Below, in pieces: positions 1-9,400 of a DNA stretch of 64,000 nucleotides. This DNA is from Clostridia bacterium (GTDB taxonomy: Bacteria > Bacillota > Clostridia > TANB77 > CAG-508): assembly GCA_017512025.1 (NCBI GenBank), contig JAFWHH010000008.1, positions 354,748 through 418,747 of the forward strand. The letters are read 5' to 3'. The translations under genes and the position numbers were made by a program. Below the pieces are notes generated by a model that worked only from the letters and a program-made list of their open reading frames with translations, was not told the origin of the DNA and did no database searches. How positions within the stretch are numbered: the first letter of the stretch is position 1; every line of letters starts with the position of its first letter.

Positions 1-223
1 ATACTGGATTTGTTTTAATTCCTAGCTCTTCTTCTATCTCTCTTATGATTGCTTCTTTTGAGTTTTCCATTATATCTAATCTACCACCTGGTAGTATATA
101 AGCCTTATGTGATTTTATTCCTCTCATGTCTGATAATAATACTTGTTTATGATTTTTATCCTTTATTATGCAAGAGCTTCTTACGTTAAATTTTAATTCT
201 TCTGCTTCGAATTTTATTTCCAT
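1..223 (-). CDS. Nudix hydrolase, N-terminal part (runs off the window start)
   Basis: The first 74 codons of a Nudix-family nucleotide or nucleoside-diphosphate-derivative hydrolase are visible; the rest lies outside the window. A complete Nudix box is present: the GGR...E...REIEEELGI segment at about residues 49-72 fits GX5EX7REUXEEXGU exactly, so the Mg2+-binding helix is intact. The start is the ATG at 223, preceded by an AAGGAGGA ribosome binding site. The substrate cannot be told from the box alone. The gene reads leftward and is separated from the next minus-strand gene by a terminator at 301-326. Confidence 0.85.
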   Translation of the reverse strand, partial: MEIKFEAEELKFNVRSSCIIKDKNHKQVLLSDMRGIKSHKAYILPGGRLDIMENSKEAIIREIEEELGIKTNPV

Positions 224-300
224 GATGTCCTCCTTTTATTGTATTTTTTTACTTGTTATTTTGACTTTATTATATTACTTTTAGGTCTTTTTAACAATAA

Positions 301-326
301 AAAATAGACACTTGCGTGTCTATTTT
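301..326. terminator. Intrinsic terminator after the metallopeptidase gene
   Basis: An 11-bp perfect stem (AAAATAGACAC/GTGTCTATTTT) with the loop TTGC is flanked by A and T runs, so it can work in both directions. It lies directly after the stop codon of the 327-2747 gene. It differs from the hairpin at 2825-2850 only in one loop base. Confidence 0.85.
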
Positions 327-2747
327 TTATTTAATTTTTTTATATTTTTTAGATTTATTATGTGTTATTATTGCACCGATTATAGAAATAAATACTAATA
401 TTCCAAGTGTCTTTTGTGCTCCTGTATTTGGTATTTTAGTTTGTGCTGTTGTTTCATCTGTACCTGTTAATTCATTCGTTGTCGTTATTGTTTCTGTAAT
501 CATTTCATCTCCGACTTGATATCTTATAGTTACTTTTCTATCTCCATTTTCATCTACATATTGATCAAGTATTGTATACTCTGTTATCTCCTCAGTACTT
601 CCATCATCATATGTTGCTATTACTCTTAAATCACCCGGAGTAATTAATCGTCTACTTCTGTATGATAGATTGCTTTCATTAATATGTACTATTCTTAAGC
701 TCTTTTTGTATTGCTCACTTCCGTTTAGCACATTTATTTCTATCTCTCCTATATATGTAACACCATCATACTCAAATGTAACATTTACTTTCTTTTGTCC
801 ATATATAAGTTTGTCACCATTTATTACATCTACATCTCCATATACAGCTGTTCCTAATCCTGAAATTGGTACTTCACCAAGTACGCTACCTATGTTTAAT
901 AATCCTTTATCATTCATTATAATTACTGCATTTCCGTCTTTATCTTCAAATCCAGCAATCAAACCAGTTGTATCAAAGCTTTCACCTTGCATATAAGTTG
1001 TTTTAGTTGGTGGATCTAGTATTAGTAATTCTCCTATTGCAGGTCTTACAAATATAGGTTGTAAGGCAGTATATGTTTTTCCATTTTCAACACAAAAAAC
1101 TACTACAAAAGTCTGTCCATCTTTTAAGTCTTTAGTATTTGTCATCATATAATCTGTTATTACCTTACTGCTTCCATCTTCGTAATATGCTGTTACAACC
1201 ATTCCTGTTGGATCAAAATTTTGTCCGGCTGCATAATTTTTCTTATCAGGAGACTTTGTTATTGCTATCTTAGATAATACTTTTGGAGTTGGTTTTAATA
1301 TAACATCTCCTGTATCTACTTTATAAGAACTTGAGTAATTTGTGTCTACATTACCTTCCATATCGAATTTTACTTTCATGTGTGTCATCGTTATTATTCC
1401 AGAATCTCCATTTTCACTATATTGATAGCATGCATTAAATAAATTGGTTGGTATCTCAAAAGTATATGGACAATCCGTAGAAAATAATGCTTTTATTGCC
1501 GCTCTGTTTAATTGGTCATCCTCACTAAACCTCGTTACTGCGTTATACTCTATAGCTTTGTCGATCAATAAATTCTCAATGTCATCCGTATTTAGCTTCT
1601 CGTTAGTATGATCATATATATCACAACCTAAAACTCCTGGCCCTAACTCCGTATATACTCTTTTTTCATATCGTGTGCAGAATAACTTTCTATATATAAA
1701 GTAAAAATTAAAGAAATCCTGAATGTCATCTTTTTTATTTGATTTAGATAGACGTTCTTTTAGCAAATCAAAAATTATATTTTCTATATCAACGATTTTG
1801 TCTGTATCAATATCTTCAGCATATACTTCTTCAAAATCATATTCTCTCCACATACTTTCATAATTTAATATAGTCTCATTTAAATCTGTTATAAATCTCT
1901 CCGCAGTTTCCTCTCCTAATACTTCATTCAAAATACTCCTAAATTCATCTACTGATAGTTCTCCTTTTTCCCATTTTAGCATATTTTCATAACCAATTAC
2001 AATCATTAACTTCATTAAAACATTTGCTAACATACCATATTCTTCGCTAGGAGCTAAAGCTCCTACATTAAATACGTACCCCTCTTCGTCTGTTTCAATA
2101 GCTTTACCACTATGTGGTTTATGAAAACTAGTACTAATATCAAATTCATTCAAACTTCCTAGAGTTGCCCATCCTTCAAGCATCACTCTATTATGCTTTG
2201 GCATATACTCGTAAAAATCTTCATCACAAATATGCCATATAACGTGTCGCAATTCATGCTGTATCGTGTACATTAATTCATCATGATTAAGATTGTTCAT
2301 ATACTTAATTTCGATTCTCCCATCACTATAGTGTCCCGTTGTTGCTGATGCCATAGATGCGTCAAGTGAGTTTGTACATTCAATATTTGTCAGCATACTT
2401 ACCGGAACTATAAAGTTATCGGTAATATATTCTTTTTTGCTTGGATATCCAATTACAGAAAATGCACGTTCTATACTATCGTATGAAGTCCACATAGAAT
2501 CTAATACATCATATAGCATTGATTTGTCTTCATCGGAAAAATCTTTTTCTCTCAAAATATCTCTTAATTCATTATATAGCTCTACATAGTCCGGATCGTT
2601 AGTTAGTCGTTGGTTATCAGCATAAGATTTTAATACAAGATTCGTCTCAAAAATAATATCCATAACAGGAAGAATTACTTGTAATATTAATACAATGCTT
2701 AATATTAACAATATTTTTTTCTTAGTACCATTTAAATTTTTTTTCAT
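327..2747 (-). CDS. Wall-anchored surface metallopeptidase-like protein with Big_3-type domains
   Basis: An 806-residue exported surface protein. The start chosen is the ATG at 2747, which has AAGGGG eight bases upstream; the open frame extends 12 codons further without a ribosome site. An N-terminal hydrophobic stretch (about residues 10-33) acts as signal. The N-terminal half carries HELRH (about 164-168), a HExxH zinc-peptidase signature, with a further WHICDED stretch after it. The second half has bacterial Ig-like segments of group 3 type (SKIAITKSPDK..., then DPTGMVVTAYY), a tail module shared with the protein at 6434-9898, then IPNTG, a hydrophobic helix and a lysine-rich end, as in sortase substrates. 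No sortase is in the window. Peptidase activity is inferred from the motif only; a zinc-binding role without catalysis is possible. Confidence 0.8.
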   Translation of the reverse strand: MKKNLNGTKKKILLILSIVLILQVILPVMDIIFETNLVLKSYADNQRLTNDPDYVELYNELRDILREKDFSDEDKSMLYDVLDSMWTSYDSIERAFSVIGYPSKKEYITDNFIVPVSMLTNIECTNSLDASMASATTGHYSDGRIEIKYMNNLNHDELMYTIQHELRHVIWHICDEDFYEYMPKHNRVMLEGWATLGSLNEFDISTSFHKPHSGKAIETDEEGYVFNVGALAPSEEYGMLANVLMKLMIVIGYENMLKWEKGELSVDEFRSILNEVLGEETAERFITDLNETILNYESMWREYDFEEVYAEDIDTDKIVDIENIIFDLLKERLSKSNKKDDIQDFFNFYFIYRKLFCTRYEKRVYTELGPGVLGCDIYDHTNEKLNTDDIENLLIDKAIEYNAVTRFSEDDQLNRAAIKALFSTDCPYTFEIPTNLFNACYQYSENGDSGIITMTHMKVKFDMEGNVDTNYSSSYKVDTGDVILKPTPKVLSKIAITKSPDKKNYAAGQNFDPTGMVVTAYYEDGSSKVITDYMMTNTKDLKDGQTFVVVFCVENGKTYTALQPIFVRPAIGELLILDPPTKTTYMQGESFDTTGLIAGFEDKDGNAVIIMNDKGLLNIGSVLGEVPISGLGTAVYGDVDVINGDKLIYGQKKVNVTFEYDGVTYIGEIEINVLNGSEQYKKSLRIVHINESNLSYRSRRLITPGDLRVIATYDDGSTEEITEYTILDQYVDENGDRKVTIRYQVGDEMITETITTTNELTGTDETTAQTKIPNTGAQKTLGILVFISIIGAIITHNKSKKYKKIK

Positions 2748-2824
2748 TTTATTTCCCCTTTTCTTTTGTTTTCCGTTTATCATTTAACTATATTATAATA
2801 ATAATGTTTTTAATTATCAATAAA

Positions 2825-2850
2825 AAAATAGACACTTACGTGTCTATTTT
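2825..2850. terminator. Intrinsic terminator after the ybjQ-like gene
   Basis: The stem AAAATAGACAC/GTGTCTATTTT with the loop TTAC is followed by T-rich sequence on the minus strand, 15 bases after the stop of the 2865-3176 gene. It is nearly identical to the hairpin at 301-326. Confidence 0.85.
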
Positions 2851-2864
2851 TATTTTGGGTTATT

Positions 2865-3176
2865 TTATTCAATAACAACAGCTGTTCCTGTTGCTACGAC
2901 CATTAGCATTGTTTCTATAGTTTCATAGTCAACTGTTACTCCGATTACTGCATTAGCTCCTACTTGCTCTGCTCTGTTCATTAATTCTTTTATTGCATCT
3001 GCTCTTGATTTAACTAATTCTTCTTCGTATTCTGTTACTCTTCCTCCATAGAAGTTTTTAAATGCTGCTGCAAAATCTCTTCCATAATCAATACCATTGA
3101 TTACTTCTCCGAAAATTATTCCTCTATATTCTTTTATTTCTTTTCCTTTTATTTCATTAGTCGTTGTTATTATCAT
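2865..3176 (-). CDS. YbjQ/UPF0145 family protein
   Basis: 103 residues, the full length of the YbjQ (UPF0145, formerly DUF74) family of small oligomeric proteins of unknown function. Family hallmarks are visible: a start like MIITTTNEIKG, the GEVINGIDYGRDF segment, and the conserved RAEQVGANAVIGV stretch at about 68-81. It lies 12 bases downstream of the membrane coiled-coil gene at 3189-3803 with a good ribosome site (AGGAGATGATTTA), so the two are probably one operon ended by the hairpin at 2825-2850. The molecular role is not known for the family. Confidence 0.88.
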   Translation of the reverse strand: MIITTTNEIKGKEIKEYRGIIFGEVINGIDYGRDFAAAFKNFYGGRVTEYEEELVKSRADAIKELMNRAEQVGANAVIGVTVDYETIETMLMVVATGTAVVIE

Positions 3177-3188
3177 TTAAATCATCTC

Positions 3189-3803
3189 CTAATATCCATA
3201 TTGTTGTCTTAAGTTGTCCATTTTTCTTTGAGCATCTTCTTTCATTTGATCGTAATCATATCCTCTTTTATTTAATTCTTCTCTTGCTTTGTCTTCATAT
3301 TTTTGTCTTATTTCTTCTGCATCTTGTTCAGTTCCATTTTTCATTGTTTCGATGTCTTCTTCAACTTCTTTTTTAGTAATTGTTGTTTCATTTTGTGTAG
3401 ATTTTTCTGTTTCTTCTATTTTTTCTTCTGCCTCTTTTTGTTTTTCTTCAAATTCTTTTTTCTTTTCTTCTTGTTCTTTCTTTGTTTTTTCTTCCTCTTC
3501 TTTAGATTTGTCAATTTGATTTGATACTTCATTAGATGTAGTTTCAACCATATTTCCTGCTTTGTCTATAATATTTTCTGCTTTTTTAAATATACCTCCA
3601 CCAAAAGAGAATATAGCAACTACCGTTGCAATAAATCCTGTTAATACAATTGCAAATATAATTACTGCTATAATTATATATACCTTAACTGCATTCTTTG
3701 TTCCTTTGTTTTCTTTTACATATGTTTCTTTAGTGTTGTCATTTTCTGGAATATATTTTTCATCTACTCCAACAAATTCTACATTATTTTTTTCTTTTTT
3801 CAT
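3189..3803 (-). CDS. Single-pass membrane protein with long charged coiled coil
   Basis: 204 residues of unknown function. Residues 1-38 are charged, about 40-70 form one transmembrane helix (VYIIIAVIIFAIVLTGF...), and the remainder is a Glu/Lys-rich helix of strongly coiled-coil character ending in an amphipathic tail with RQQYGY. No enzymatic motif is seen. The start has AAAGGAGGAAAAG just upstream. It is the first gene of a two-gene unit with the YbjQ-like gene. Low complexity makes family assignment unsafe; a structural or membrane-stress role is only a guess. Confidence 0.75.
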   Translation of the reverse strand: MKKEKNNVEFVGVDEKYIPENDNTKETYVKENKGTKNAVKVYIIIAVIIFAIVLTGFIATVVAIFSFGGGIFKKAENIIDKAGNMVETTSNEVSNQIDKSKEEEEKTKKEQEEKKKEFEEKQKEAEEKIEETEKSTQNETTITKKEVEEDIETMKNGTEQDAEEIRQKYEDKAREELNKRGYDYDQMKEDAQRKMDNLRQQYGY

Positions 3804-3928
3804 TTTCTTTTCCTCCTTTTATTTCATTGGTGTGTTCATCGATTAGCTTAAAATTAATTATACGCTCTTTGCGATTTTTATCTACCAATTATCCTTTGCA
3901 ATTTGTCAACTGATGTTAACATGGTGCG

Positions 3929-3955
3929 AAAAAAGGCCGTTTTCACGGCCTTTTT
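3929..3955 (-). terminator. Intrinsic terminator after the S51 peptidase gene
   Basis: AAAAAAGGCCGT/ACGGCCTTTTT, a GAAA loop on the minus strand and a T run lie about 40 bases after the stop of 3995-4546. The stem also reads well on the plus strand, though no plus gene is present. Confidence 0.8.
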
Positions 3956-3994
3956 CGTATTTTTATTATTCTATTATTATTATATTTTGTATTA

Positions 3995-4546
3995 TTATTC
4001 AAATATTTCTAGCTTATCATCTGTTAATAATATTGCTTGATTATTAGTTAAATATATTGTGTCATCATTTAATATTGGACCATTATTTGATCCATTTTCT
4101 TGATGTACTTCTAATTTATTTTTAATAAAATTTAATCCATTTTCATACTTACCACATGCACATGTAGAGCCTGCACTAACTCCTACATATACTCCATCAT
4201 TTTCTATAAAATAATTTATTATTTCTTTGTGATTATCCTCGTTTAATCTTTCAACTAAATATTTTGTTTTTCCACCACACATATATATTGCATCATATTC
4301 TTTTATTTCATCATTAGATAATGGTTTATGCATATCATATACTTCTATGTTATCCACTTTTATTCCACAAACTTTGGTTAAGTCTTCTATGCATGCTGGT
4401 AATACCATAATTGCATCAACTTCTACTGCAGCTGTAGTGATAAATAATACTTTAATTTCTTCTACTGGTTTATTTACTAATTCTAAAAATTTATCTGCTA
4501 CTTTTTTATTATCAAATCCCGCACTTGTTAATAATATTTTTTTCAT
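3995..4546 (-). CDS. Peptidase S51 family protein (PepE/cyanophycinase-like)
   Basis: 183 residues, slightly shorter than Salmonella PepE (about 230). The fold markers are the start KKILLTSAGF, the CGGKTKYLVERL segment and the nucleophile elbow GVSAGST at about residues 122-128, which contains the catalytic serine typical of S51 enzymes. A histidine in LEVHQENG at about 148 may be part of the triad. These cytosolic enzymes cleave small Asp-containing peptides in PepE, but substrate differs widely within the family. It is a single gene with its own terminator at 3929-3955. The start has GGAGAATAATT upstream. Confidence 0.82.
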   Translation of the reverse strand: MKKILLTSAGFDNKKVADKFLELVNKPVEEIKVLFITTAAVEVDAIMVLPACIEDLTKVCGIKVDNIEVYDMHKPLSNDEIKEYDAIYMCGGKTKYLVERLNEDNHKEIINYFIENDGVYVGVSAGSTCACGKYENGLNFIKNKLEVHQENGSNNGPILNDDTIYLTNNQAILLTDDKLEIFE

Positions 4547-4582
4547 AATTATTCTCCTATTTTTTAACTCTTTTCTAATTTT

Positions 4583-5524
4583 TTAAATATTTCCTAGGTA
4601 ATATTTTATTAATTCTATATATTGGTCTTGTGCATTTAAAAAGGTGTCAGTTAAATAGCCTTTCATTCCTCCACTTTGATATTCCTTTAATCCTCTGTAA
4701 TAATAAACTTTATCTCTATCCATAATAATAAATGGTATAATATTATTTTTCAAACACTCTTTAAAAATAATGATTCTACCAACTCTACCATTTCCATCTT
4801 GGAATGGATGTATTTTCTCAAATCTTGCATGAAATTCTATTATTTCTTTTATCGTTACTTTAGATAAAGAGTTGTACCATTCCATTAGCTTTTCCATATC
4901 TCTTTGCACTAACTTAGGTGAAGTAGTTTTCATTCCTCCTGCTTCATTTTCTAGCTTCTTGTACTCGCCCACATTAAACCATTCTTTTCTGCTATCAGTT
5001 GTTTCTGCTTTTAAAATTCTATGAAACTCTTTTATCATTTTTTCAGTTAAATTTTTTTCTGCATTATCAAGCATATAGTCTACTAACTTAAAATGATTTG
5101 ATGTTTCTGTAATATCATCTATATTAACTATAGTATCTTTTTCAAATAATATAGTATTCGTTTCATATATATGTCTTGTCTGATTTTCTGTTAATCTGCT
5201 ACCTTCAATATGGCTTGTATTGTATGCAAATAATATTTGTGTATTGTGGTATAAATTTCCTTTTAATTGCATTTCTTTTTGTTCACGCAATACTTCTAAT
5301 ACTTTTATTTTTGAAATATCAAATTTTTCCTCTTCATCCTTTATTAATTCATCTATTGTTATATTAAATATATCAGCTAGTCTCTTAATTGATTCTATGC
5401 TTGGTTCAAGAGCTCCTGTTTCATACTTTGAAATAGTAGCTGTACTCACTTCTAATAATTCTGCCAGTTCATTCTGAGTCATTTTTTTAGTTTCACGATA
5501 TTCTTTTATTCTATCTCCCAACAT
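4583..5524 (-). CDS. XRE-type HTH fused to Fic domain protein
   Basis: 313 residues. The N-terminal 62 residues form a Cro/C1-type helix-turn-helix (MTQNELAELLEVSTATISKYE). The rest is a Fic domain with a complete catalytic motif HPFQDGNGRVGR at 239-250, so it should transfer AMP or another nucleotide monophosphate from a nucleotide triphosphate to a protein hydroxyl group. The motif TSHIEG at 103-108 fits the (S/T)xxxE(G/N) inhibitory helix of class II Fic proteins, so the enzyme is probably self-inhibited. An RBS (AAAGGAGAG) precedes the ATG. No antitoxin or obvious target gene is next to it. The HTH suggests it binds its own promoter, where TGGAA-containing sites occur (5564-5624). Confidence 0.9.
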   Translation of the reverse strand: MLGDRIKEYRETKKMTQNELAELLEVSTATISKYETGALEPSIESIKRLADIFNITIDELIKDEEEKFDISKIKVLEVLREQKEMQLKGNLYHNTQILFAYNTSHIEGSRLTENQTRHIYETNTILFEKDTIVNIDDITETSNHFKLVDYMLDNAEKNLTEKMIKEFHRILKAETTDSRKEWFNVGEYKKLENEAGGMKTTSPKLVQRDMEKLMEWYNSLSKVTIKEIIEFHARFEKIHPFQDGNGRVGRIIIFKECLKNNIIPFIIMDRDKVYYYRGLKEYQSGGMKGYLTDTFLNAQDQYIELIKYYLGNI

Positions 5525-5609
5525 AATAAAAACTCTCCTTTCTGGTATAATTATATTATATCATATTATTTCCAAAAAAGAAAGTTTTCCAATTGTTTTG
5601 CTCTTTATA

Positions 5610-5624
5610 ATTCCATAATGGAAT
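5610..5624. promoter_or_regulatory. Palindrome upstream of the Fic gene, possible XRE operator
   Basis: ATTCCATAATGGAAT is a perfect inverted repeat with one central base, about 90 bases upstream of the Fic start and directly after the sirtuin gene stop. Two more TTGGAAA half-sites lie between it and the start codon on the minus strand. Binding by the HTH-Fic protein is inference. Confidence 0.35.
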
Positions 5625-5635
5625 AATTATTTTAT

Positions 5636-6352
5636 TTATAATTCACTAAATACTTTTCCTAATGAATCATTTATTACTAAATTAGCTCTTTTATCGTAGT
5701 TTGTTTCGTCTCTATTTATTAATACTAATTTATTTCCTTTATAATAATTAATTAGTCCACTTGCTGGATAAACTGTAAGTGACGTTCCACCGATTATTAA
5801 CATATCTGCATTTTCTATTGCACTAATTGCACCTTCTATTGTGTCTTCATTTAATCCTTCTTCATATAAAACTACATCGGGTTTTACTATTCCCCCACAT
5901 TCACATTTTGGTATATCGTTACTATTAAATATATATTCTGCATCATAAAACTTTTTGCATTTCATACAATAATTTCTTAGTACGCTACCATGTAATTCAA
6001 ATACATTTTTAGAGCCTGCTTTTTGATGTAGTCCATCAATATTTTGTGTTACTACAGCTTTTAATTTTCCTTCCTTTTCCATCTCTGCTAATTTTATATG
6101 AGTTGTATTTGGTTCATATTTTAATGAGTTCATTTTATCTCTATAAAAATCATAAAAGTCTTTTGTCTTTGCCATAAAAAATGTATGACTTAATATTAAT
6201 TCTGGTGGATATTTATATTTTTGATTATATAATCCATCTTTACTTCTAAAGTCTGGTATTCCACTTTCAGTAGATACACCTGCTCCTCCGAAAAATACTA
6301 TATTATTACTTTCATTAATCAAATCTTTTAACTGATTTATTTTTTCATCCAT
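5636..6352 (-). CDS. cobB: Sirtuin-type NAD-dependent protein deacylase (CobB/Sir2)
   Basis: 238 residues when started at the ATG at 6352, which has GGTGGTG seven bases upstream; the frame opens five codons earlier. All class hallmarks are present: the NAD-binding FFGGAGVSTESGIPDFRS segment (about 20-37), TQNIDGLH and ELHGS with the catalytic histidine, and a zinc ribbon of two cysteines in CMKC and two in CEC. It removes acyl groups from lysines, consuming NAD and giving O-acyl-ADP-ribose and nicotinamide. Single gene; it ends just before the palindrome upstream of the Fic gene. Confidence 0.93.
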   Translation of the reverse strand: MDEKINQLKDLINESNNIVFFGGAGVSTESGIPDFRSKDGLYNQKYKYPPELILSHTFFMAKTKDFYDFYRDKMNSLKYEPNTTHIKLAEMEKEGKLKAVVTQNIDGLHQKAGSKNVFELHGSVLRNYCMKCKKFYDAEYIFNSNDIPKCECGGIVKPDVVLYEEGLNEDTIEGAISAIENADMLIIGGTSLTVYPASGLINYYKGNKLVLINRDETNYDKRANLVINDSLGKVFSEL

Positions 6353-6395
6353 ATGATTCACCACCATTTTTTTATTTAATTATATTTTAATTATA

Positions 6396-6429
6396 AAAAA
6401 ATAACCAGTATAATTACTGGTTATTTTTA
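6396..6429. terminator. Intrinsic terminator after the papain-like gene
   Basis: A 10-bp stem ATAACCAGTA/TACTGGTTAT with loop TAAT has an A run on one side and a T run on the other. It lies five bases past the stop of the 6434-9898 gene. Confidence 0.85.
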
Positions 6430-6433
6430 TTTA

Positions 6434-9400
6434 TTATTTTCTTTTATTAATAACTATTGCAACCGCAGCTGTAATTAAAGCTAAGATTCCGCTTATGCTA
6501 TAAACACCTGTTTTAGGAATTACACTATTTGCTGTTGTTTCATCGCTGTTTATTATTTCTTTTTCTTGCTCTATTCCGTTTCCTGATTCATTTTCTGTTT
6601 CATCATCACTTGTATCTTTTCCTGTTGTAATTGTTTCTGTTATTGTTTCATCTCCTACTTGATAGCTTATAGTAACTTTTCTATCTCCATTTTCATCTAT
6701 ATACTGATCTACTATTGTGTACTCAGTTATCTCTTCAGTACTTCCATCATCATATGTTGCTATTACTCTTATATCACCCGGAGTAATTAATCGTCTACTT
6801 CTATATGATAAATTACTTTCATTAATACGTACGCATCTTAAGCTTTTTCTGTATTGCTCACTTCCATTTAATACGGTTATATCTATTTTTCCTACGTATG
6901 TAACTCCCTTATATTCTAATATTGCTTCTACATATTTTTGTCCATATTTAAGCTTTGTTCCATTCAATATATCCACTTCACCATTCATAATTATATCAGC
7001 ATTAAAAGTTGTCATATATGAAAGATTACTCATTACATCGTCCGTTATAATTATATTTTTTCCATTTTTATCTTTAATCTCCACAATCAAACCATACTCA
7101 TCAAAACTTTCTCCTTGCATATAAGTTGTTTTGGTTGGAGGCTCTATAATTAATAATTCACCATATTCTTGTCTTACAAGTATCGGTTGTAGTGCTGTAT
7201 ACGTTTTATTATCTACAACATAAAAAACTACTACAAATTGTTGTCCGTCTTTTAAGTTTTTACTATTCGTCATCATATAATCTGTTATTATTCCGCTGCT
7301 TCCATTATCATAATAAGCTGTTACAACCATTCCTGTTGGATCAAAGTTCTCTCCTACAATATATCTTTTCTTATTTGGTGGTGTTGTTATTTCTATTTTA
7401 CTTATATTTTTCTTTTTAACCGTTATTTCTACTTCATTGGTTCTCGTGACATTTCCATGTGTGTAACTAATTGTAACTGTTTCTTGTCCATTTTGTAAGT
7501 TTTCTCCATCTATAATTGTATAATCAGTTATATCTATAAATCCAGCTCCACTAAAATTAGCTCTTACTACCATCCCACTTGGATCAAAGTTTTCTCCTTC
7601 ATAATACTCAGTTTTATTTGGTTGCTTATAAATAGTTATCATTGTTAATTCATAATTTGACAGAGGATTTACAGTTATACTTTGAGTTGCCGTCTTTGTT
7701 ATTTCTCCAAGTGTATAACTGATTGTAACCTCACTTTGATTTAATTGTAATCTATCTCCATCGATTACTTCTATATCATTTTTCTTAATTACCTCACTAC
7801 TTCCATCACTATAATATGCTGTTACTTCCATTTTATTTTTTGAAAATCTACTACCTTCAGCATATTCTGTCTTAGACGGAGCTTTAGTTATTTCTATTCG
7901 TGTTAGTCGTCCTGGTGCAACTGTAATATCTTGTGAAATATTTTTTTCAACATCATTTTCTTCATATTTTACTATAACATCAAGTTGGCCAGCCTTTAAA
8001 TCATTTTCATACATTAATTCGTAATCTGTAACATTTTTACTGCTACCATCATCATAATATGCAGTCACCACCATTCCTTCTGGATCAAAATTATCACCTG
8101 CATAATAAAATGTCTTATTGGGTGGTGTTGTTATTCTTAAATCGGTTATTACCTTCGTTTCATATATTGTAAACGCTTTAGTTTTTGTTACTCCATCATA
8201 ACTAACATCAATAATATACGTCCCCGGTTCAATAGTATCTGGTATGTGTATTGATATATCACCTTCTCCATTTTGTATTGTATTTCCTGATATTGTAAAA
8301 TCATCTGTGCAATATCCATCTTTATTTCTGATTGTTACATTTAAATCTGTTCCATCATCAATGCCCTCTGTATTAAAATAAAAACTAAGCGTTTTTTCTG
8401 TATTCTTTGCAAAATAGTTTAATTCATTCATGTTTCCAAGTTCTATTGTCTTTTTTCCTCTTGTATATGTCATAATTGGCATATTACAAGAGGTCTTTGA
8501 ACCATCATCCACATTAGTATAAATAGCTTCGCTCTTTTCCCAATTACTATTTAAATCTGTACTAGTATAAGTATAAGTATTTACTCCATCCTCAAAAGTC
8601 TCATAAAACATATTATTATAACATTTAACAACAACAACATATTTTTCTCCTGTTAGCTTAACTGGATTCTTTAAATATTCTGTAGCAAAATTTTCTTGTG
8701 CAATAATTGTCTTTTCTGGTACAACTTTAATGTAATTATCTGAATTCAATTCTCCATCTACCGGATTAACATAAACCTCGTAGGTAATCTCTTTACCTAT
8801 ATCTCCAACATCACATATCAAAAAACTTAATTTTGTTAAATACTCTTCATCATTCGTATCAAATACATTTGCATAGTATGGATAAGAATACAATCTTCTA
8901 CCAACTTCTAATGGCATATGACCAATACCAAAATTATATATATATCCTCTTCTTAGAAAACCAGAGTGATAGCTTATATTTTCCTCATCAACATCCCTAG
9001 TACTTATTATTCCTTTCATTGTCGAAAGTAATCCTAAATCTTCGTATGAAGCATAAAAACACCCATTTTCTCCTGATTTTTTTCCGTAACTATTTAATAC
9101 TATAAATGCACCATCTGAACTTGGTTGATTGTCTTCTAAAAAATTATCTTTTGAATAAGTATCGTCCCATCCGATAACTACAACTGCATGGGTTGAACCT
9201 CCAATCGTTCTATAATAACTATTTGTTTCATTGTTCATACCACCATATTCATCATTTTCTGTATATATCTGTGCATATACTCCGCCATACTTCATAATGT
9301 GATTCTTTATTGTCTTCCTGTATTCATCAAGTTCCTCTGATGTGTAATTGGACCAATCTATCGATCTTCCATAATCAATAGATTCTACCACTTCCTTTAC

